The notes under the pieces are model-generated. The model made no database searches. It saw only the letters and a list, made by a program, of their open reading frames with translations, and was not told the DNA's origin. From positions 1 through 64,000 of the forward strand of contig JBHIEG010000010.1 in the NCBI GenBank assembly GCA_046760505.1: DNA of 64,000 bases, read 5' to 3'. Shown piece after piece: positions 15,702-24,473 of this stretch. Both the position numbers and the translations under genes were made by a program. The first letter of the stretch is position 1. Each line of letters opens with the position of its first letter. Source of the stretch: CAYFZR01 sp046760505 [NCBI: Candidatus Hydrothermarchaeota archaeon]. Its GTDB lineage: Archaea > CAYFZR01.

Positions 15702-16154
15702 ATGAGCAGACCTAGTTTGGACGAGTACTTCATGAAGATTGCAGAAGTTGTAGCACAAAGATCTACTTGTTTGAGACGCAATTTCGGCACCGTGATTGTA
15801 AAGGACAAGCATATAATCTCTACAGGATACAACGGCGCTCCTAGAGGGATGCCCCACTGTCTGGACATAGGATGCCTGAGAGACGAACTGGAAATAGAAT
15901 CAGGAACACGTCATGAAACTTGTAGGGGAGTTCATGCTGAGCAAAATGCCATTATACAGTGTGCTTTTCATGGAAAATCCAGCAAGGATGCTACCCTTTA
16001 CGTAACAGGATACCCCTGCAAAATTTGCGCAAAGATGATAATAAACGCGGGAATTAAACGTGTTGTAATCTCAGGTGAATATTCCGATTTAGAAGGAATA
16101 GAACTGTTGAAAGAAGCGGGAATAGAAGTTGTGAAGTTGGATGAAGATATATAA
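15702..16154 (+). CDS. dCMP deaminase
   Basis: A 150-residue zinc deaminase of the ComEB/dCMP type, converting dCMP to dUMP for dTMP synthesis. The zinc site is HAEQNAI and PCKIC, and the substrate region is the GYNGAPRG motif. The length is standard. GGAG lies about 11 bases before the ATG. Confidence 0.92.
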   Translation: MSRPSLDEYFMKIAEVVAQRSTCLRRNFGTVIVKDKHIISTGYNGAPRGMPHCLDIGCLRDELEIESGTRHETCRGVHAEQNAIIQCAFHGKSSKDATLYVTGYPCKICAKMIINAGIKRVVISGEYSDLEGIELLKEAGIEVVKLDEDI

Positions 16155-16193
16155 GGATGGTAATATAGAAAAGTGATAAATAATATTGACAAG

Positions 16194-16203
16194 TAATATA
16201 AAG
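16194..16203 (+). promoter_or_regulatory. TATA box of tRNA-Ala
   Basis: TAATATAAAG is centred about 34 bases before the tRNA 5' end, a normal distance for an archaeal tRNA promoter. Confidence 0.55.
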
Positions 16204-16232
16204 GTGATAGAAAAATCAAAACACAGTATGAT

Positions 16233-16308
<76 letters not shown>

Positions 16309-16401
16309 TAATTCCTTTTGGACTTCTCTTTCGATAATTGAAGAGAGTGCTACAAAGATATATATTCTGAAGCATTCCAATATTTAGAAAGGAAATGAGT
16401 A

Positions 16402-17166
16402 ATGAAAATGCACGCCCTGAGAAAAATAAACACAATAAAGACGAATGAAAAAGATATTTCTTTAGTTGGGAAGGTCTTAAAGGTAAAGAAAAGTAAAAAA
16501 TTCAAAAAAGAAATAACTTTTGGAATTTTAAGAGACGAAACAGGGAAATTACCATTTATCTCTTCGAAAAAATTTGATTTTTCAGAGGGGGACGTAATAT
16601 TATTGAGAAACGTGCACACTGAAGGCTTGTTAGGCATACCAAGGATAATAATATCTCAAGAAAGCACTGTTGAAAGATTTTTTGATGAAAGATTGTCTAA
16701 ATATGAAGATGAACCTTTTTTCAAGTTAATATCTGAGTTAAAAAACTCTTCATACTTTGATATTTCAATAAAAGGATTTGTAAAGGAAATTGACCCCAGA
16801 AGCTCTATAATTCACAAGTGTCCCACTTGCAAGCGTTTGATAAAAGGAAATTCATGCACCGATCATGGTATTGTAGAGCCAGAAAGAGATATTAAGATTA
16901 TTTTCAATTTAGAAGATGGTACCGGTGAAATAACCTGCTATTTAAAGACAAAGGATTCTAAGAGGCTCAGATCCCAGTCTTTCCATCACAGAAATGTTCA
17001 CCAAGAACTCACCGAAGAATTGCTGGGGAGGTTCTTGGTCGTCAGGGGAGACGTAATAAGGGGAAAAAAAGGTTTCAACATGAATGTAAACAGTATAGAA
17101 TTCTATAAAACAAGTGAGGAAGAGGTAATCCAAATAATAAACGATTTGAAGGGATATAATGCATAG
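16402..17166 (+). CDS. rpa: replication protein A (RPA-like ssDNA-binding protein)
   Basis: A 254-residue COG1599-type single-stranded DNA-binding protein with OB folds flanking a zinc finger (CPTC then CTDHG, about residues 137-155). It should coat ssDNA in replication and repair. It is shorter than multi-OB euryarchaeal RPAs. GGAAATGAG precedes the start; ATG 16408 is an in-frame alternative. It overlaps the next gene by 8 bases, forming the conserved archaeal rpa / RPA-associated / phosphoesterase operon described in Haloferax. Confidence 0.82.
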   Translation: MKMHALRKINTIKTNEKDISLVGKVLKVKKSKKFKKEITFGILRDETGKLPFISSKKFDFSEGDVILLRNVHTEGLLGIPRIIISQESTVERFFDERLSKYEDEPFFKLISELKNSSYFDISIKGFVKEIDPRSSIIHKCPTCKRLIKGNSCTDHGIVEPERDIKIIFNLEDGTGEITCYLKTKDSKRLRSQSFHHRNVHQELTEELLGRFLVVRGDVIRGKKGFNMNVNSIEFYKTSEEEVIQIINDLKGYNA

Positions 17167-17935
17167 CAGTTTAGTTTTTGCCCAAGAACTAAATGAGGCT
17201 GTCTTCGTAAATGATTACGCGTTAAGTAGGCTGGGTGCCTTAATCAGTGATATCTTCATAATCGGAACTCCCGCGGAGATTTATAACAGAGAGGCCTTTT
17301 ATTTATTGAAAATAGCAGATCCAACTGGTTTCTTTAATGTTTTGATACCTAAAGAACTAAAAATATTTGTTGAGAACGAATATCCTGTTTTTTTTGCAAT
17401 ATTCGGGAAGGTGAATTTCATTGAACGCAAATCAAGAATACCTTTTGTTATCGCAAGAAAAGTTAATCTTGTGGAAAAGAGAGACAGAGATGCTTGGTTA
17501 GTTGAAACTACAAGGAGAACGCTTGAAAGAATAAAAACAATAGAAATAACAGGAGAATTTTCAGGTAACATATCTGAACTGAACAAGGTCTTAAATTCCC
17601 ACAAACTTCCCAGAATCATGTTAGAAGGCATCGAAAATTTGATTGAAATTGGTATTAAAGCAGAAACAGAAAGATACGTGGATATGCTTGTAAGAGTCAT
17701 GAATTCATTACTCTCGGAATTCGTAGAACCTATTGAAAATATGGATAAACTTAGAAAAGAAATATTAGATAAAATAACAAGTCTGCAGGATCAAAATGGC
17801 GTGGAAATTGAGAGATTGAAATTAGAAATCAACGAGAGAGAAGAGGATATAGACAACTGCCTTTACAGGCTACTATCAGAAGGAATCATTTACGAGCCAC
17901 GAGTTGGTAGGGTAAAAAAGATTGACGGAGTCTAG
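17159..17935 (+). CDS. rpap: RPA-associated OB-fold protein (COG3390)
   Basis: A 258-residue protein matching the archaeal RPA-associated family: an N-terminal OB fold (LGALISDIFIIGTPAEIYNRE, truncated here as a motif description, residues about 25-110) and a helical C terminus. In haloarchaea Rpap binds its cognate RPA and acts in DNA repair. It overlaps rpa at its start and is followed directly by the phosphoesterase gene. Confidence 0.8.
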   Translation: MHSSLVFAQELNEAVFVNDYALSRLGALISDIFIIGTPAEIYNREAFYLLKIADPTGFFNVLIPKELKIFVENEYPVFFAIFGKVNFIERKSRIPFVIARKVNLVEKRDRDAWLVETTRRTLERIKTIEITGEFSGNISELNKVLNSHKLPRIMLEGIENLIEIGIKAETERYVDMLVRVMNSLLSEFVEPIENMDKLRKEILDKITSLQDQNGVEIERLKLEINEREEDIDNCLYRLLSEGIIYEPRVGRVKKIDGV

Positions 17936-17936
17936 A

Positions 17937-18713
17937 ATGTTTATCCAACCAGTTTTTGGTAATCCAGCGCTCATTATAAAATCTTCAGAAAATATTCTCG
18001 TTATCGCTGACATCCACCTAGGCATTGAGCACGAGTTCAGGATGGGTGGTTTAAAGATAAAGAGTCAAACAGAGGAATTAAAAAACAAGATTATCGATTT
18101 GATAAATGATTTTAAAATAGAGAGATTGATTCTACTTGGCGATATAAAGCACAATATTCCAACAATCCCGAAACAGGAAATAAGGGAGATCCCAAGTTTT
18201 TTAGAGGCTCTAACTAGTTTTACCAAGGTCGAAATATTGCCTGGTAATCACGATGGAGGAATAGATAAACTGACGCCACCGGGCGTGGAAATTAGAGATA
18301 GAAGGGGAATAATGATTGATGAAAAAATAGGTCTATTACATGGACAGACTTGGCCAAAGCCTGAGCTATTCGAATCAGAGATACTGATAATTGGACACAA
18401 CCACCCGAAGATAAAATTTAAAGACGAACTAGGAGGATCCAGCAAAGAACCTGCATGGATAAGGTCCAAGGTGGATAGAAAAATCTTGATGCAGAGTTAT
18501 CCCCAAAAAAGGAGAGAGGAATATTTTTCTGTCCGTCTTGAGGAAGTAATGATAATGCCGGCTTTCAATCCCTTGGTTGGCGGCATATACTTCAATAAGA
18601 TCAATCAAGAAGAATTGCTTGGACCCATATTAAGAGCGGGTTGTTTAAAACTTAATGAAGCCGATGTTTATCTCCTTGATGGCACCTATCTAGGAAAAGT
18701 TAATAATCTATAG
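17937..18713 (+). CDS. calcineurin-like phosphoesterase (COG1407)
   Basis: A 258-residue metallophosphoesterase of the ICC-like COG1407 group. The metal motifs are present: ADIHLG, GDIKH, PGNHDG, LLHGQTWP and GHNHP. It is the third gene of the rpa operon (rpe in Haloferax), presumably linked to DNA metabolism. ATG 17937 follows GGAG by eight bases and starts two bases after the upstream stop. Confidence 0.88.
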   Translation: MFIQPVFGNPALIIKSSENILVIADIHLGIEHEFRMGGLKIKSQTEELKNKIIDLINDFKIERLILLGDIKHNIPTIPKQEIREIPSFLEALTSFTKVEILPGNHDGGIDKLTPPGVEIRDRRGIMIDEKIGLLHGQTWPKPELFESEILIIGHNHPKIKFKDELGGSSKEPAWIRSKVDRKILMQSYPQKRREEYFSVRLEEVMIMPAFNPLVGGIYFNKINQEELLGPILRAGCLKLNEADVYLLDGTYLGKVNNL

Positions 18714-18782
18714 AAGGTATAGAAGGCTCTTACTGTATTTTATATCGAATTTACATTATACTGAATTTACACTACTTTACCT

Positions 18783-18824
18783 TATCACCTCCCTCTAAAC
18801 CCCTTATGAGAAATGGAGGGGATA
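18783..18824. ncRNA. candidate hairpin in the spacer after the rpa operon
   Basis: TATCACCTCC (18783-18792) pairs with GGAGGGGATA (18815-18824) with one mismatch over a 22-base loop. It is GC-rich compared with the flanks and could be a 3' end structure or a small RNA. The rest of the 226-base spacer (18714-18939) shows nothing clear. Confidence 0.25.
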
Positions 18825-18939
18825 AAGAAAGAGCGATGAAAAAGCGATAGATTTAGGGCAGGAAAGAGTAGGAAACATGCAGAAAACATCTTGTACCGTT
18901 AATAAAAATAATTTTAGAGTATGGGCCTCTTGCTAGCTG

Positions 18940-19329
18940 CTACTTTGGATGAATGTAGGCCCACTTTCCCTCTTTTTTGATTCTTCTAAGTTCTCCCCTC
19001 TTTACCATATTGGTAAGTACTCCTGAGACGCTTCCATCTGTAAAGTACAGAGCATTGGTCTTAAGTACATCTGTAATTTCCTTCATCGTCCTTGGCTCCT
19101 TTCTTCCCCAGGGACTCTGCAGTATTGTCCGAATAGCTTCGGAACACCCTATGCTGCCTGATATTTCTGGGATTTCTACGTCATCAGATTTTTTAATTTC
19201 TTCTTCTAAGGGTTCCTCAATTTCGCTCACTGATGTCAGTTTATTTAAAGCATCTAACAATTCTTCTGGCGTCTCCGTTTCTATAGTAACCTCACCTTTC
19301 ATCCAAATTCCCTTCCATGTGATCTTCAT
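18940..19329 (-). CDS. hypothetical wHTH protein
   Basis: A 129-residue protein. A beta-rich start (KITWKGIWMKGEVTIE) is followed by an acidic linker and a C-terminal winged helix (about residues 70-129; RTMKEITDVLKTN, then VSGVLTNMVKRGEL and the wing GKWAYI). ATG 19329 follows GTGAT. The family is unknown; it looks like a regulator. Its upstream region holds four TATACAGAG-like repeats, a plausible autoregulatory operator. Confidence 0.6.
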   Translation of the reverse strand: MKITWKGIWMKGEVTIETETPEELLDALNKLTSVSEIEEPLEEEIKKSDDVEIPEISGSIGCSEAIRTILQSPWGRKEPRTMKEITDVLKTNALYFTDGSVSGVLTNMVKRGELRRIKKEGKWAYIHPK

Positions 19330-19348
19330 TTGTATCACTTAAGTATAG

Positions 19349-19396
19349 TTTACAGAGTGATATTATACAGAGTAGTATATAGAGTTTTATACAGAT
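19349..19396. promoter_or_regulatory. four direct repeats of TATACAGAG (iteron-like operator)
   Basis: The copies are TTTACAGAG (19349), TATACAGAG (19364), TATATAGAG (19376) and TATACAGAT (19388), with spacings of 15, 12 and 12 bases. They lie 20-67 bases upstream of the wHTH gene's start, across its likely core promoter. Confidence 0.5.
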
Positions 19397-19457
19397 CCTT
19401 CAGATCAAGTCTTCATTAATATTATTCAGAGATCTTGAAGCAAAATCTAATAGTTAC

Positions 19458-19504
19458 TCTAAAAGCTATTAATAGTCGATCTTAATCAAAAATAAGCTTT
19501 TAGA
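19458..19504. promoter_or_regulatory. 10-bp inverted repeat TCTAAAAGCT/AGCTTTTAGA
   Basis: A perfect 10-base inverted repeat with a 27-base centre, just upstream of ACTTATATAG (about 19515-19525), the probable TATA box of the wHTH gene at 19555. It is either an operator with two half sites or a cruciform. Confidence 0.4.
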
Positions 19505-19554
19505 TTCAAGAAAAACTTATATAGGTGTTGCATACAATTTTATTTGGTGATTAA

Positions 19555-19914
19555 ATGGAAATGCGAACTCAATCTGGTTTGAAAATTACGATATTCGAGG
19601 AGGAGGGTTTGAAGGTGATATCATTCAACAAACCCATCAAGGCAACAGGTCTAACTAAAGAAGAATCTATCAGGCTTGGTACAATGCTCATGAGAGACGT
19701 TCAAACAGGCATTACAGCTGAGATAAGAAAGTTAATAAACGAAGGATTTTTTAAGCGAGAAAGAAGATTCGGTGAGATTAAGAAAGAGTTATTGAGTAGA
19801 GGTGTACCCGTAAAATCAGCCTCTCTGAACATAGTTCTAAACAAGATGGTAGAAAAGAATGAACTTTTGAGGACAGGAGAGCCAAGATCTTACCTATACA
19901 GACAAAATTTTTGA
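19555..19914 (+). CDS. hypothetical wHTH-like protein
   Basis: A 119-residue protein with a beta N terminus (LKITIFEEEGLKVISF) and a C-terminal helical region resembling a winged helix (FGEIKKELLSRGVPVKSAS and VEKNELLRTGEPRSYLYR). It has no assigned family that I recognise. GGTGAT precedes the ATG closely; ATG 19561 is an alternative with better spacing. It lies 16 bases before the Era-like GTPase and may be co-transcribed with it. Confidence 0.6.
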   Translation: MEMRTQSGLKITIFEEEGLKVISFNKPIKATGLTKEESIRLGTMLMRDVQTGITAEIRKLINEGFFKRERRFGEIKKELLSRGVPVKSASLNIVLNKMVEKNELLRTGEPRSYLYRQNF

Positions 19915-19930
19915 AAGGGGTTGAGGTCAA

Positions 19931-20548
19931 ATGTTATCGAGGATTGCAAAAAAGTTGACCAACCTATTCGTAAAAAAACCTATAAGAATAGGAATATACG
20001 GACCTCCAAACGCTGGAAAAACTACTCTCGCAAATAGAATTGCCAAAGATTGGACAGGAAAGGAAGTTGGCGAGGTATCAGTAATACCACACGAAACCAA
20101 GCACGTACAGAAGAAAGAGAGGATAGTCATAAAGGCTGGTGGAAAAGAACTCTTGATGAACATATTGGACATGCCAGGCATCGATACCAAAGTTGATTAT
20201 AGAAAATTCATGGAATACGGTCTTGATGAAAAAGAGGCGCAAGAAAGAGCAAGAGACGCAACAAAAGGAGTCATAGAAGCAATTAAATGGCTAGACCATG
20301 TAGATGCAGTTCTAGCTGTCATGGACTCAGCAGATGATCCCTTCACCCAAGTAAACCTGACCCTGATAGGAAATCTCGAGGCAAGAGATATTCCCATAAT
20401 CATCGTCGCAAACAAGACAGATCTTCCAAACGCAAATCCAGGACTCATAACTTCTACGTTTCCACAGCATAAGGTGGTGCCCATATCTGCTCTGAACGGA
20501 GAAAACCTAGATGCCTTATACGAGGCAATCGTTAAGTATTTGAGCTAA
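19931..20548 (+). CDS. Era-like GTP-binding protein
   Basis: A 205-residue archaeal Era-like GTPase. G1 is GPPNAGKTT (about residue 25), G3 is DMPG, G4 is NKTD and G5 is SALN. It has no KH domain, so it is not bacterial Era. It is followed by DUF2073 and zinc-ribbon genes, the gene order that defines the archaeal Oap/Arv group. GAGGTC precedes the ATG. Confidence 0.85.
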   Translation: MLSRIAKKLTNLFVKKPIRIGIYGPPNAGKTTLANRIAKDWTGKEVGEVSVIPHETKHVQKKERIVIKAGGKELLMNILDMPGIDTKVDYRKFMEYGLDEKEAQERARDATKGVIEAIKWLDHVDAVLAVMDSADDPFTQVNLTLIGNLEARDIPIIIVANKTDLPNANPGLITSTFPQHKVVPISALNGENLDALYEAIVKYLS

Positions 20549-20560
20549 GGGGGTAATGAA

Positions 20561-20935
20561 TTGACCAAAGGAATCCAACTTGATTTTGTCTCATCGAAGG
20601 TTCTATCTGAAAAGACGACCATGGAAAAGATAGAATATATAATGGACCGCGTAAAGGTCGGTACCATCGTTGTTTTGGAAGAAGGTCTGAATCCTGTAGA
20701 GGAGGCTGAATTGATCGAAACCACAATGAGAGAAATAGACATGGATAAGTTCCATGGTATAGAAGTATACAGAATTCAGGGACATGAGAAGACTAAGGGT
20801 ATAAAGAGTATCTTTGGTTCCGTAATCGGAAAAAAGTCCAAGGGTCTAACCATAATAGGACCCACAAATTATGTTGAGGCGATAAAAAAAGAGCCTGATT
20901 TTCTCTCAATGCTAGCTAAACCAGGGGATTTGTAA
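20561..20935 (+). CDS. OapB/ArvB family protein (DUF2073)
   Basis: A 124-residue DUF2073 protein; typical features are GIQLDFVS at the start, IEYIMDRVKVGTIVVLEEGLNPVEE in the middle (given as a shortened motif) and GLTIIGPTNYVEAI near the end. It starts at TTG 20561 after GGGGG. It is the middle gene of a three-gene operon with the Era-like GTPase and the zinc-ribbon protein. The molecular role is not established. Confidence 0.82.
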   Translation: MTKGIQLDFVSSKVLSEKTTMEKIEYIMDRVKVGTIVVLEEGLNPVEEAELIETTMREIDMDKFHGIEVYRIQGHEKTKGIKSIFGSVIGKKSKGLTIIGPTNYVEAIKKEPDFLSMLAKPGDL

Positions 20936-21321
20936 TGCCACACATATGCATAAAATGCAAAACAGAATATGAGGAAGGATCACCAAATCTTCTCTCTGGC
21001 TGTGTAAAATGTGGAAGCAGGTTCTTTGCCTTGGTAAGAACAGTTGAACAAGCCAGCGAGGAACTGCAGGAAAAAGAGGTCAAGTTGCAAGATATGCCTA
21101 GTTCAGACAGATCTGAACTCGACGAAATACTAGGAGATAAAGACCTCAAAGAATTCTATGTCGAAACCATTCGGGTCATAGATCATGGAATATACGAAAT
21201 AGACGTCGATGCCCTAATGAAAAAAGAGCCGATTATAGTAAAACAGGGTACTGTTTATTCGATCAACTTTCCATCCATTTTTCTAACTTTGGAAAAAAAG
21301 AGTAAGGTCAAGAAAGCATAA
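20935..21321 (+). CDS. OapC/ArvC family zinc-ribbon protein
   Basis: A 128-residue protein with an N-terminal zinc ribbon (CIKC and CVKC, about residues 4-25), an acidic linker and a C-terminal beta domain (VIDHGIYEIDVDALM). Its ATG overlaps the stop of the DUF2073 gene (TAATG). Conserved archaeal partner of the two preceding genes; function unknown. Confidence 0.82.
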   Translation: MPHICIKCKTEYEEGSPNLLSGCVKCGSRFFALVRTVEQASEELQEKEVKLQDMPSSDRSELDEILGDKDLKEFYVETIRVIDHGIYEIDVDALMKKEPIIVKQGTVYSINFPSIFLTLEKKSKVKKA

Positions 21322-21348
21322 TCAAATCAGATTTGAATGTTAAAATGT

Positions 21349-22863
21349 CTAATTCATTGAAGCCTCAACAAACCTTTTTTTTACAAAATTTTTTTCCAAA
21401 GATATTATAAAGGAACCTGCTTTGGGACCGCTTTTTTTCCCGATTAAAACCAGATAAATCGCCTGAAAGAGATGTTTAGGATCCATGTCGACTTCTTCCC
21501 TTGCTACTCTATAAATTTCGTTGTGCATTCCTACATCATCTAAATCCTTATCCAGAGATTCTGCAAGAATCTTAAGACCTTTTTTCTGTTTTTCGTCTAA
21601 TTTGATATCCGGTAATTCCTCCTTGAGGTTAAACTTTATCCATTCAGGCGCATACGTATCGACCCAATTTTTACAGTGAAAAAGCCTTTGTTTTATCAAA
21701 TTCTCATCAAAATCATCCTTAATGTGTCCTGTCCTCCTTAAAATCCTTAAAATATAATCAAAATCATCTGTTATTTGGGCAACCACTGACATAAATCTGT
21801 ATGGAACAGCCATTATTTTTGACTTGTCCATGCCGCACAATTCGGCAAGTCTCCTCTCTTCCTCACTTGCCTCTCCGTAGTGATATTTCTTCCACAGGGA
21901 ATCGAAGTTATCCATCAAGTCAGGTAGATCTTTTGGATCAAATTCAATGTGTTTGTTCGTTTTTGATCTTAAAATTAGGTATTTTAGGGCTTCTGGGGGG
22001 GCAACATCCAGCCAATCTTTGATTGAAAATACGATCCCCCTAGAACTCGACATGACGCCGATTCCCTTCATATGGATCCATTCATAAACGACGGGATAAG
22101 GGGCTTCTCCCCCAAAAATCTCTTCTACTATCGCTTTTCCTGTCTCATAAGATCCTCCAGAGACCGCATGGTCTTTTCCTAGGGGCTCACACGTCACACT
22201 TAGCATTTTCCACCTTGCAGGCCAATCTACTCTCCAAGGTAACTTTCCCTCTCCTCTTTTTATGCTTGCGGTTCCTTCATGACCGTAGGTGCATTTGTAT
22301 TCTATTTTATCATCCGCGAGCGATATTATTTTGGTCGAGGTAATTCTCTTGCAGGTCTGGCACTGAGGCATGTATGGAAACCAATCTTCTGGAAGTTCTC
22401 TCCCGGTAAATTTAGTTAGAATATTCCTTAATTTTTCTGACTCCTCTAGGACTTTTCTTACGTAGGGGGCATATTTCCCTTTTTTATAGAGTTCATGGGC
22501 CAAAATGACCTTGGGATTTATGTTAAGCCGGTCTATCCCTTCTAAAAACGGATTTAGGAAATGATGAATATAACTTTCACAGCATCCATATGGACAGGGA
22601 ATCTCGCTTAGAGGGACGCCAACGTATCTTTCAAAATCGGGGGGTAAGAAGGGATATACTTTTCTCAGCGGATCGAAGGTGTCTGCTATATATATTAATT
22701 TTGAATCTTCTCCAAGCGCCCTGTGGATGGCATCTGCTGTTATTATTTCCCTCACATTGCCTATGTGGATAGGGCCCGAAGGAGTTATACCTGTTGCTAT
22801 GACGTGCTTTTCTTTTTTATCCCGGAGTTCTTTTGCAATTTTATCAGCCCAGTGGAGTATCAT
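21349..22863 (-). CDS. lysS: lysyl-tRNA synthetase, class I
   Basis: A 504-residue class I LysRS, the type found in most euryarchaea. The Rossmann HIGH equivalent is HIGN in SGPIHIGNVRE, the KMSKS equivalent is MSSSRG, and Cys clusters CPYGCC and CQTCKR lie in the inserted zinc region. It charges tRNA-Lys. Its ATG overlaps the stop of the upstream nucleotidyltransferase (ATGA), so the minus-strand genes 24079-21349 form an operon. Confidence 0.95.
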   Translation of the reverse strand: MILHWADKIAKELRDKKEKHVIATGITPSGPIHIGNVREIITADAIHRALGEDSKLIYIADTFDPLRKVYPFLPPDFERYVGVPLSEIPCPYGCCESYIHHFLNPFLEGIDRLNINPKVILAHELYKKGKYAPYVRKVLEESEKLRNILTKFTGRELPEDWFPYMPQCQTCKRITSTKIISLADDKIEYKCTYGHEGTASIKRGEGKLPWRVDWPARWKMLSVTCEPLGKDHAVSGGSYETGKAIVEEIFGGEAPYPVVYEWIHMKGIGVMSSSRGIVFSIKDWLDVAPPEALKYLILRSKTNKHIEFDPKDLPDLMDNFDSLWKKYHYGEASEEERRLAELCGMDKSKIMAVPYRFMSVVAQITDDFDYILRILRRTGHIKDDFDENLIKQRLFHCKNWVDTYAPEWIKFNLKEELPDIKLDEKQKKGLKILAESLDKDLDDVGMHNEIYRVAREEVDMDPKHLFQAIYLVLIGKKSGPKAGSFIISLEKNFVKKRFVEASMN

Positions 22864-23549
22864 TGGAACGCTCTCCTCCTCAAAGATACATCTCTATCAA
22901 GTATTTTCTTAAGGACTTCCTCAAAGGATTCTTCAGGAGATAGGGTCCTTTTCAGGTATACTCCGGTTCTTCCTATGATATCTCGCCTCCTCAAGACGTC
23001 TATTCTTTCCCTCACGATATCAACACTCACACCTATTTTCTTTGCTACTTCTGCTTCCCTTCCAAATACTGTGTATTCTATGTGTCCTTTTTCCGTTGGC
23101 TCTATCATCATCAATCTTTTATCCATTCCAGGTACTCTTTTTTTTTCTTTTATACCTTTTAGGTCTATTTGCCCCCCAAATAAATAAAACTCGTATTCAA
23201 GTCTCTTGGGTCTTACAAGGGGAAATGTGACAGTTGTATTATTATCAAGTATTATGTGTCCCTTTATCAGTTGCCAAGGGGTCGCCTGAACTATTTCTCT
23301 TCCCATGATATTTTCTTCTAGAGACAGTTCTATAATGTATGAGGGTGTTAAATTTGGTATAAAGATGTCCACATCGCTTTTAGAACTAACGTCGCCCCTT
23401 GCAACACTGCCATGAAGTATGCCGTATATAGAATTCTTTTTGAGATGCTCGAGAATTTCCCTTCCTCTTTTCCTTTTGTCTTCAAGAATCTTCCATCGTG
23501 CCTCATCATATGTTATCTCTCTAGTTTCTGGTTTATAAACAGGCTTCAT
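22860..23549 (-). CDS. predicted nucleotidyltransferase (COG1665-like)
   Basis: A 229-residue protein with a minimal nucleotidyltransferase motif GSVARGDVSSKSDVDIF (about residues 47-63), including the GS...DxD metal site. The C-terminal half has a predicted helix-turn-helix (VAKKIGVSVDIVRERIDVL). The substrate is unknown. It overlaps both neighbours by four bases. Confidence 0.8.
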   Translation of the reverse strand: MKPVYKPETREITYDEARWKILEDKRKRGREILEHLKKNSIYGILHGSVARGDVSSKSDVDIFIPNLTPSYIIELSLEENIMGREIVQATPWQLIKGHIILDNNTTVTFPLVRPKRLEYEFYLFGGQIDLKGIKEKKRVPGMDKRLMMIEPTEKGHIEYTVFGREAEVAKKIGVSVDIVRERIDVLRRRDIIGRTGVYLKRTLSPEESFEEVLKKILDRDVSLRRRAFQ

Positions 23550-24079
23550 TCTGCTTCTACCCTATTTGGAGTAGCAAAAACGCTTCCCGATACATGGAGT
23601 AGGGTTTTTGCCCTATCTATGTCCAGAATTCCATCCTTGTAAAGATCTTCCCTTACATGCGCTTTCAAAACTCTTCCTATGATTACCATATGGTCTCCCG
23701 CTTCTTTCATCCACTCTAACTTGCACTCAAAACTTGCTATACAGTTTTTCAATCTTGGAGGTCTTACTTCATCGCTTTCTTCGATCTCTATGTTGAATTC
23801 CTTTAATTCGCTCCTTCCATAAGGCAATTTTTTCCCAGTCTGTTTAACCTGAGTCAGCATCTCCAATCCGGGAACATTTAGAACAAATTCCCCGTTTTCC
23901 TTTATGTTTCTGAGCGTATCGTGACCAAATTGACTTGCTATCGCTACCATGGGCGGATCGATAGAAACCGGCATGACAAATGAAAAAGGCGCTGCATTGG
24001 AGTCTTTTCCATAGGTTGTTACTATAACCGTTAGTCTCGGGGCCAAAAATCTATATGCCTCTCTCAGACCAAGTTTCAT
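23546..24079 (-). CDS. flavin reductase family protein
   Basis: A 177-residue FMN-binding split-barrel protein of the flavoredoxin/flavin reductase family: VIVTTYGKDSNAAPFSF at the flavin site and FVLNVPG further on. It likely transfers electrons between NAD(P)H or ferredoxin-type donors and flavin. GAGGTC precedes the ATG. It is co-directional and overlapping with the nucleotidyltransferase and LysRS genes, without a clear functional link. Confidence 0.85.
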   Translation of the reverse strand: MKLGLREAYRFLAPRLTVIVTTYGKDSNAAPFSFVMPVSIDPPMVAIASQFGHDTLRNIKENGEFVLNVPGLEMLTQVKQTGKKLPYGRSELKEFNIEIEESDEVRPPRLKNCIASFECKLEWMKEAGDHMVIIGRVLKAHVREDLYKDGILDIDRAKTLLHVSGSVFATPNRVEAE

Positions 24080-24092
24080 GACCTCACCCCTT

Positions 24093-24404
24093 TTATTTGC
24101 TAGTTTCTTTATCTATCCACTCTAAGTAATCCTTTGATCCGGATGTTATTGACATGGATATTATGCACGGAACTTTGTATGAATGAATTTCCTTTACCTT
24201 TTTCTCTATTTTTTCCAGGAGATTTTTCCTCGTTTTTATGAGTATACCGTATTCTTCATCTTCTGTAATCTTTCCTTCCCACCAATAAAGTGATTTTATT
24301 GGAAATATGTTTGCGCACGCAGCAAGTCTCTCGTTTAACAAAATCTCGCTTATCTTTTTTGCCTCTTCTTCCGAACTAGCTGTGATGTACACGGTAGAAT
24401 ACAT
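24093..24404 (-). CDS. cutA: divalent-ion tolerance protein CutA
   Basis: A 103-residue CutA1 trimer-forming protein: LAACANIFPIKSLYWWEGK and the C-terminal KVPCIISM. It was originally linked to copper tolerance; the cellular role remains unclear. It lies 13 bases upstream of the flavin reductase on the same strand. Confidence 0.92.
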   Translation of the reverse strand: MYSTVYITASSEEEAKKISEILLNERLAACANIFPIKSLYWWEGKITEDEEYGILIKTRKNLLEKIEKKVKEIHSYKVPCIISMSITSGSKDYLEWIDKETSK

Positions 24405-24473
24405 ATAAACCCAACCTTTAAATACTGTATATAATGAATAAAAGTTTCTTCACTTATAAATGGAGGTTGTCAT

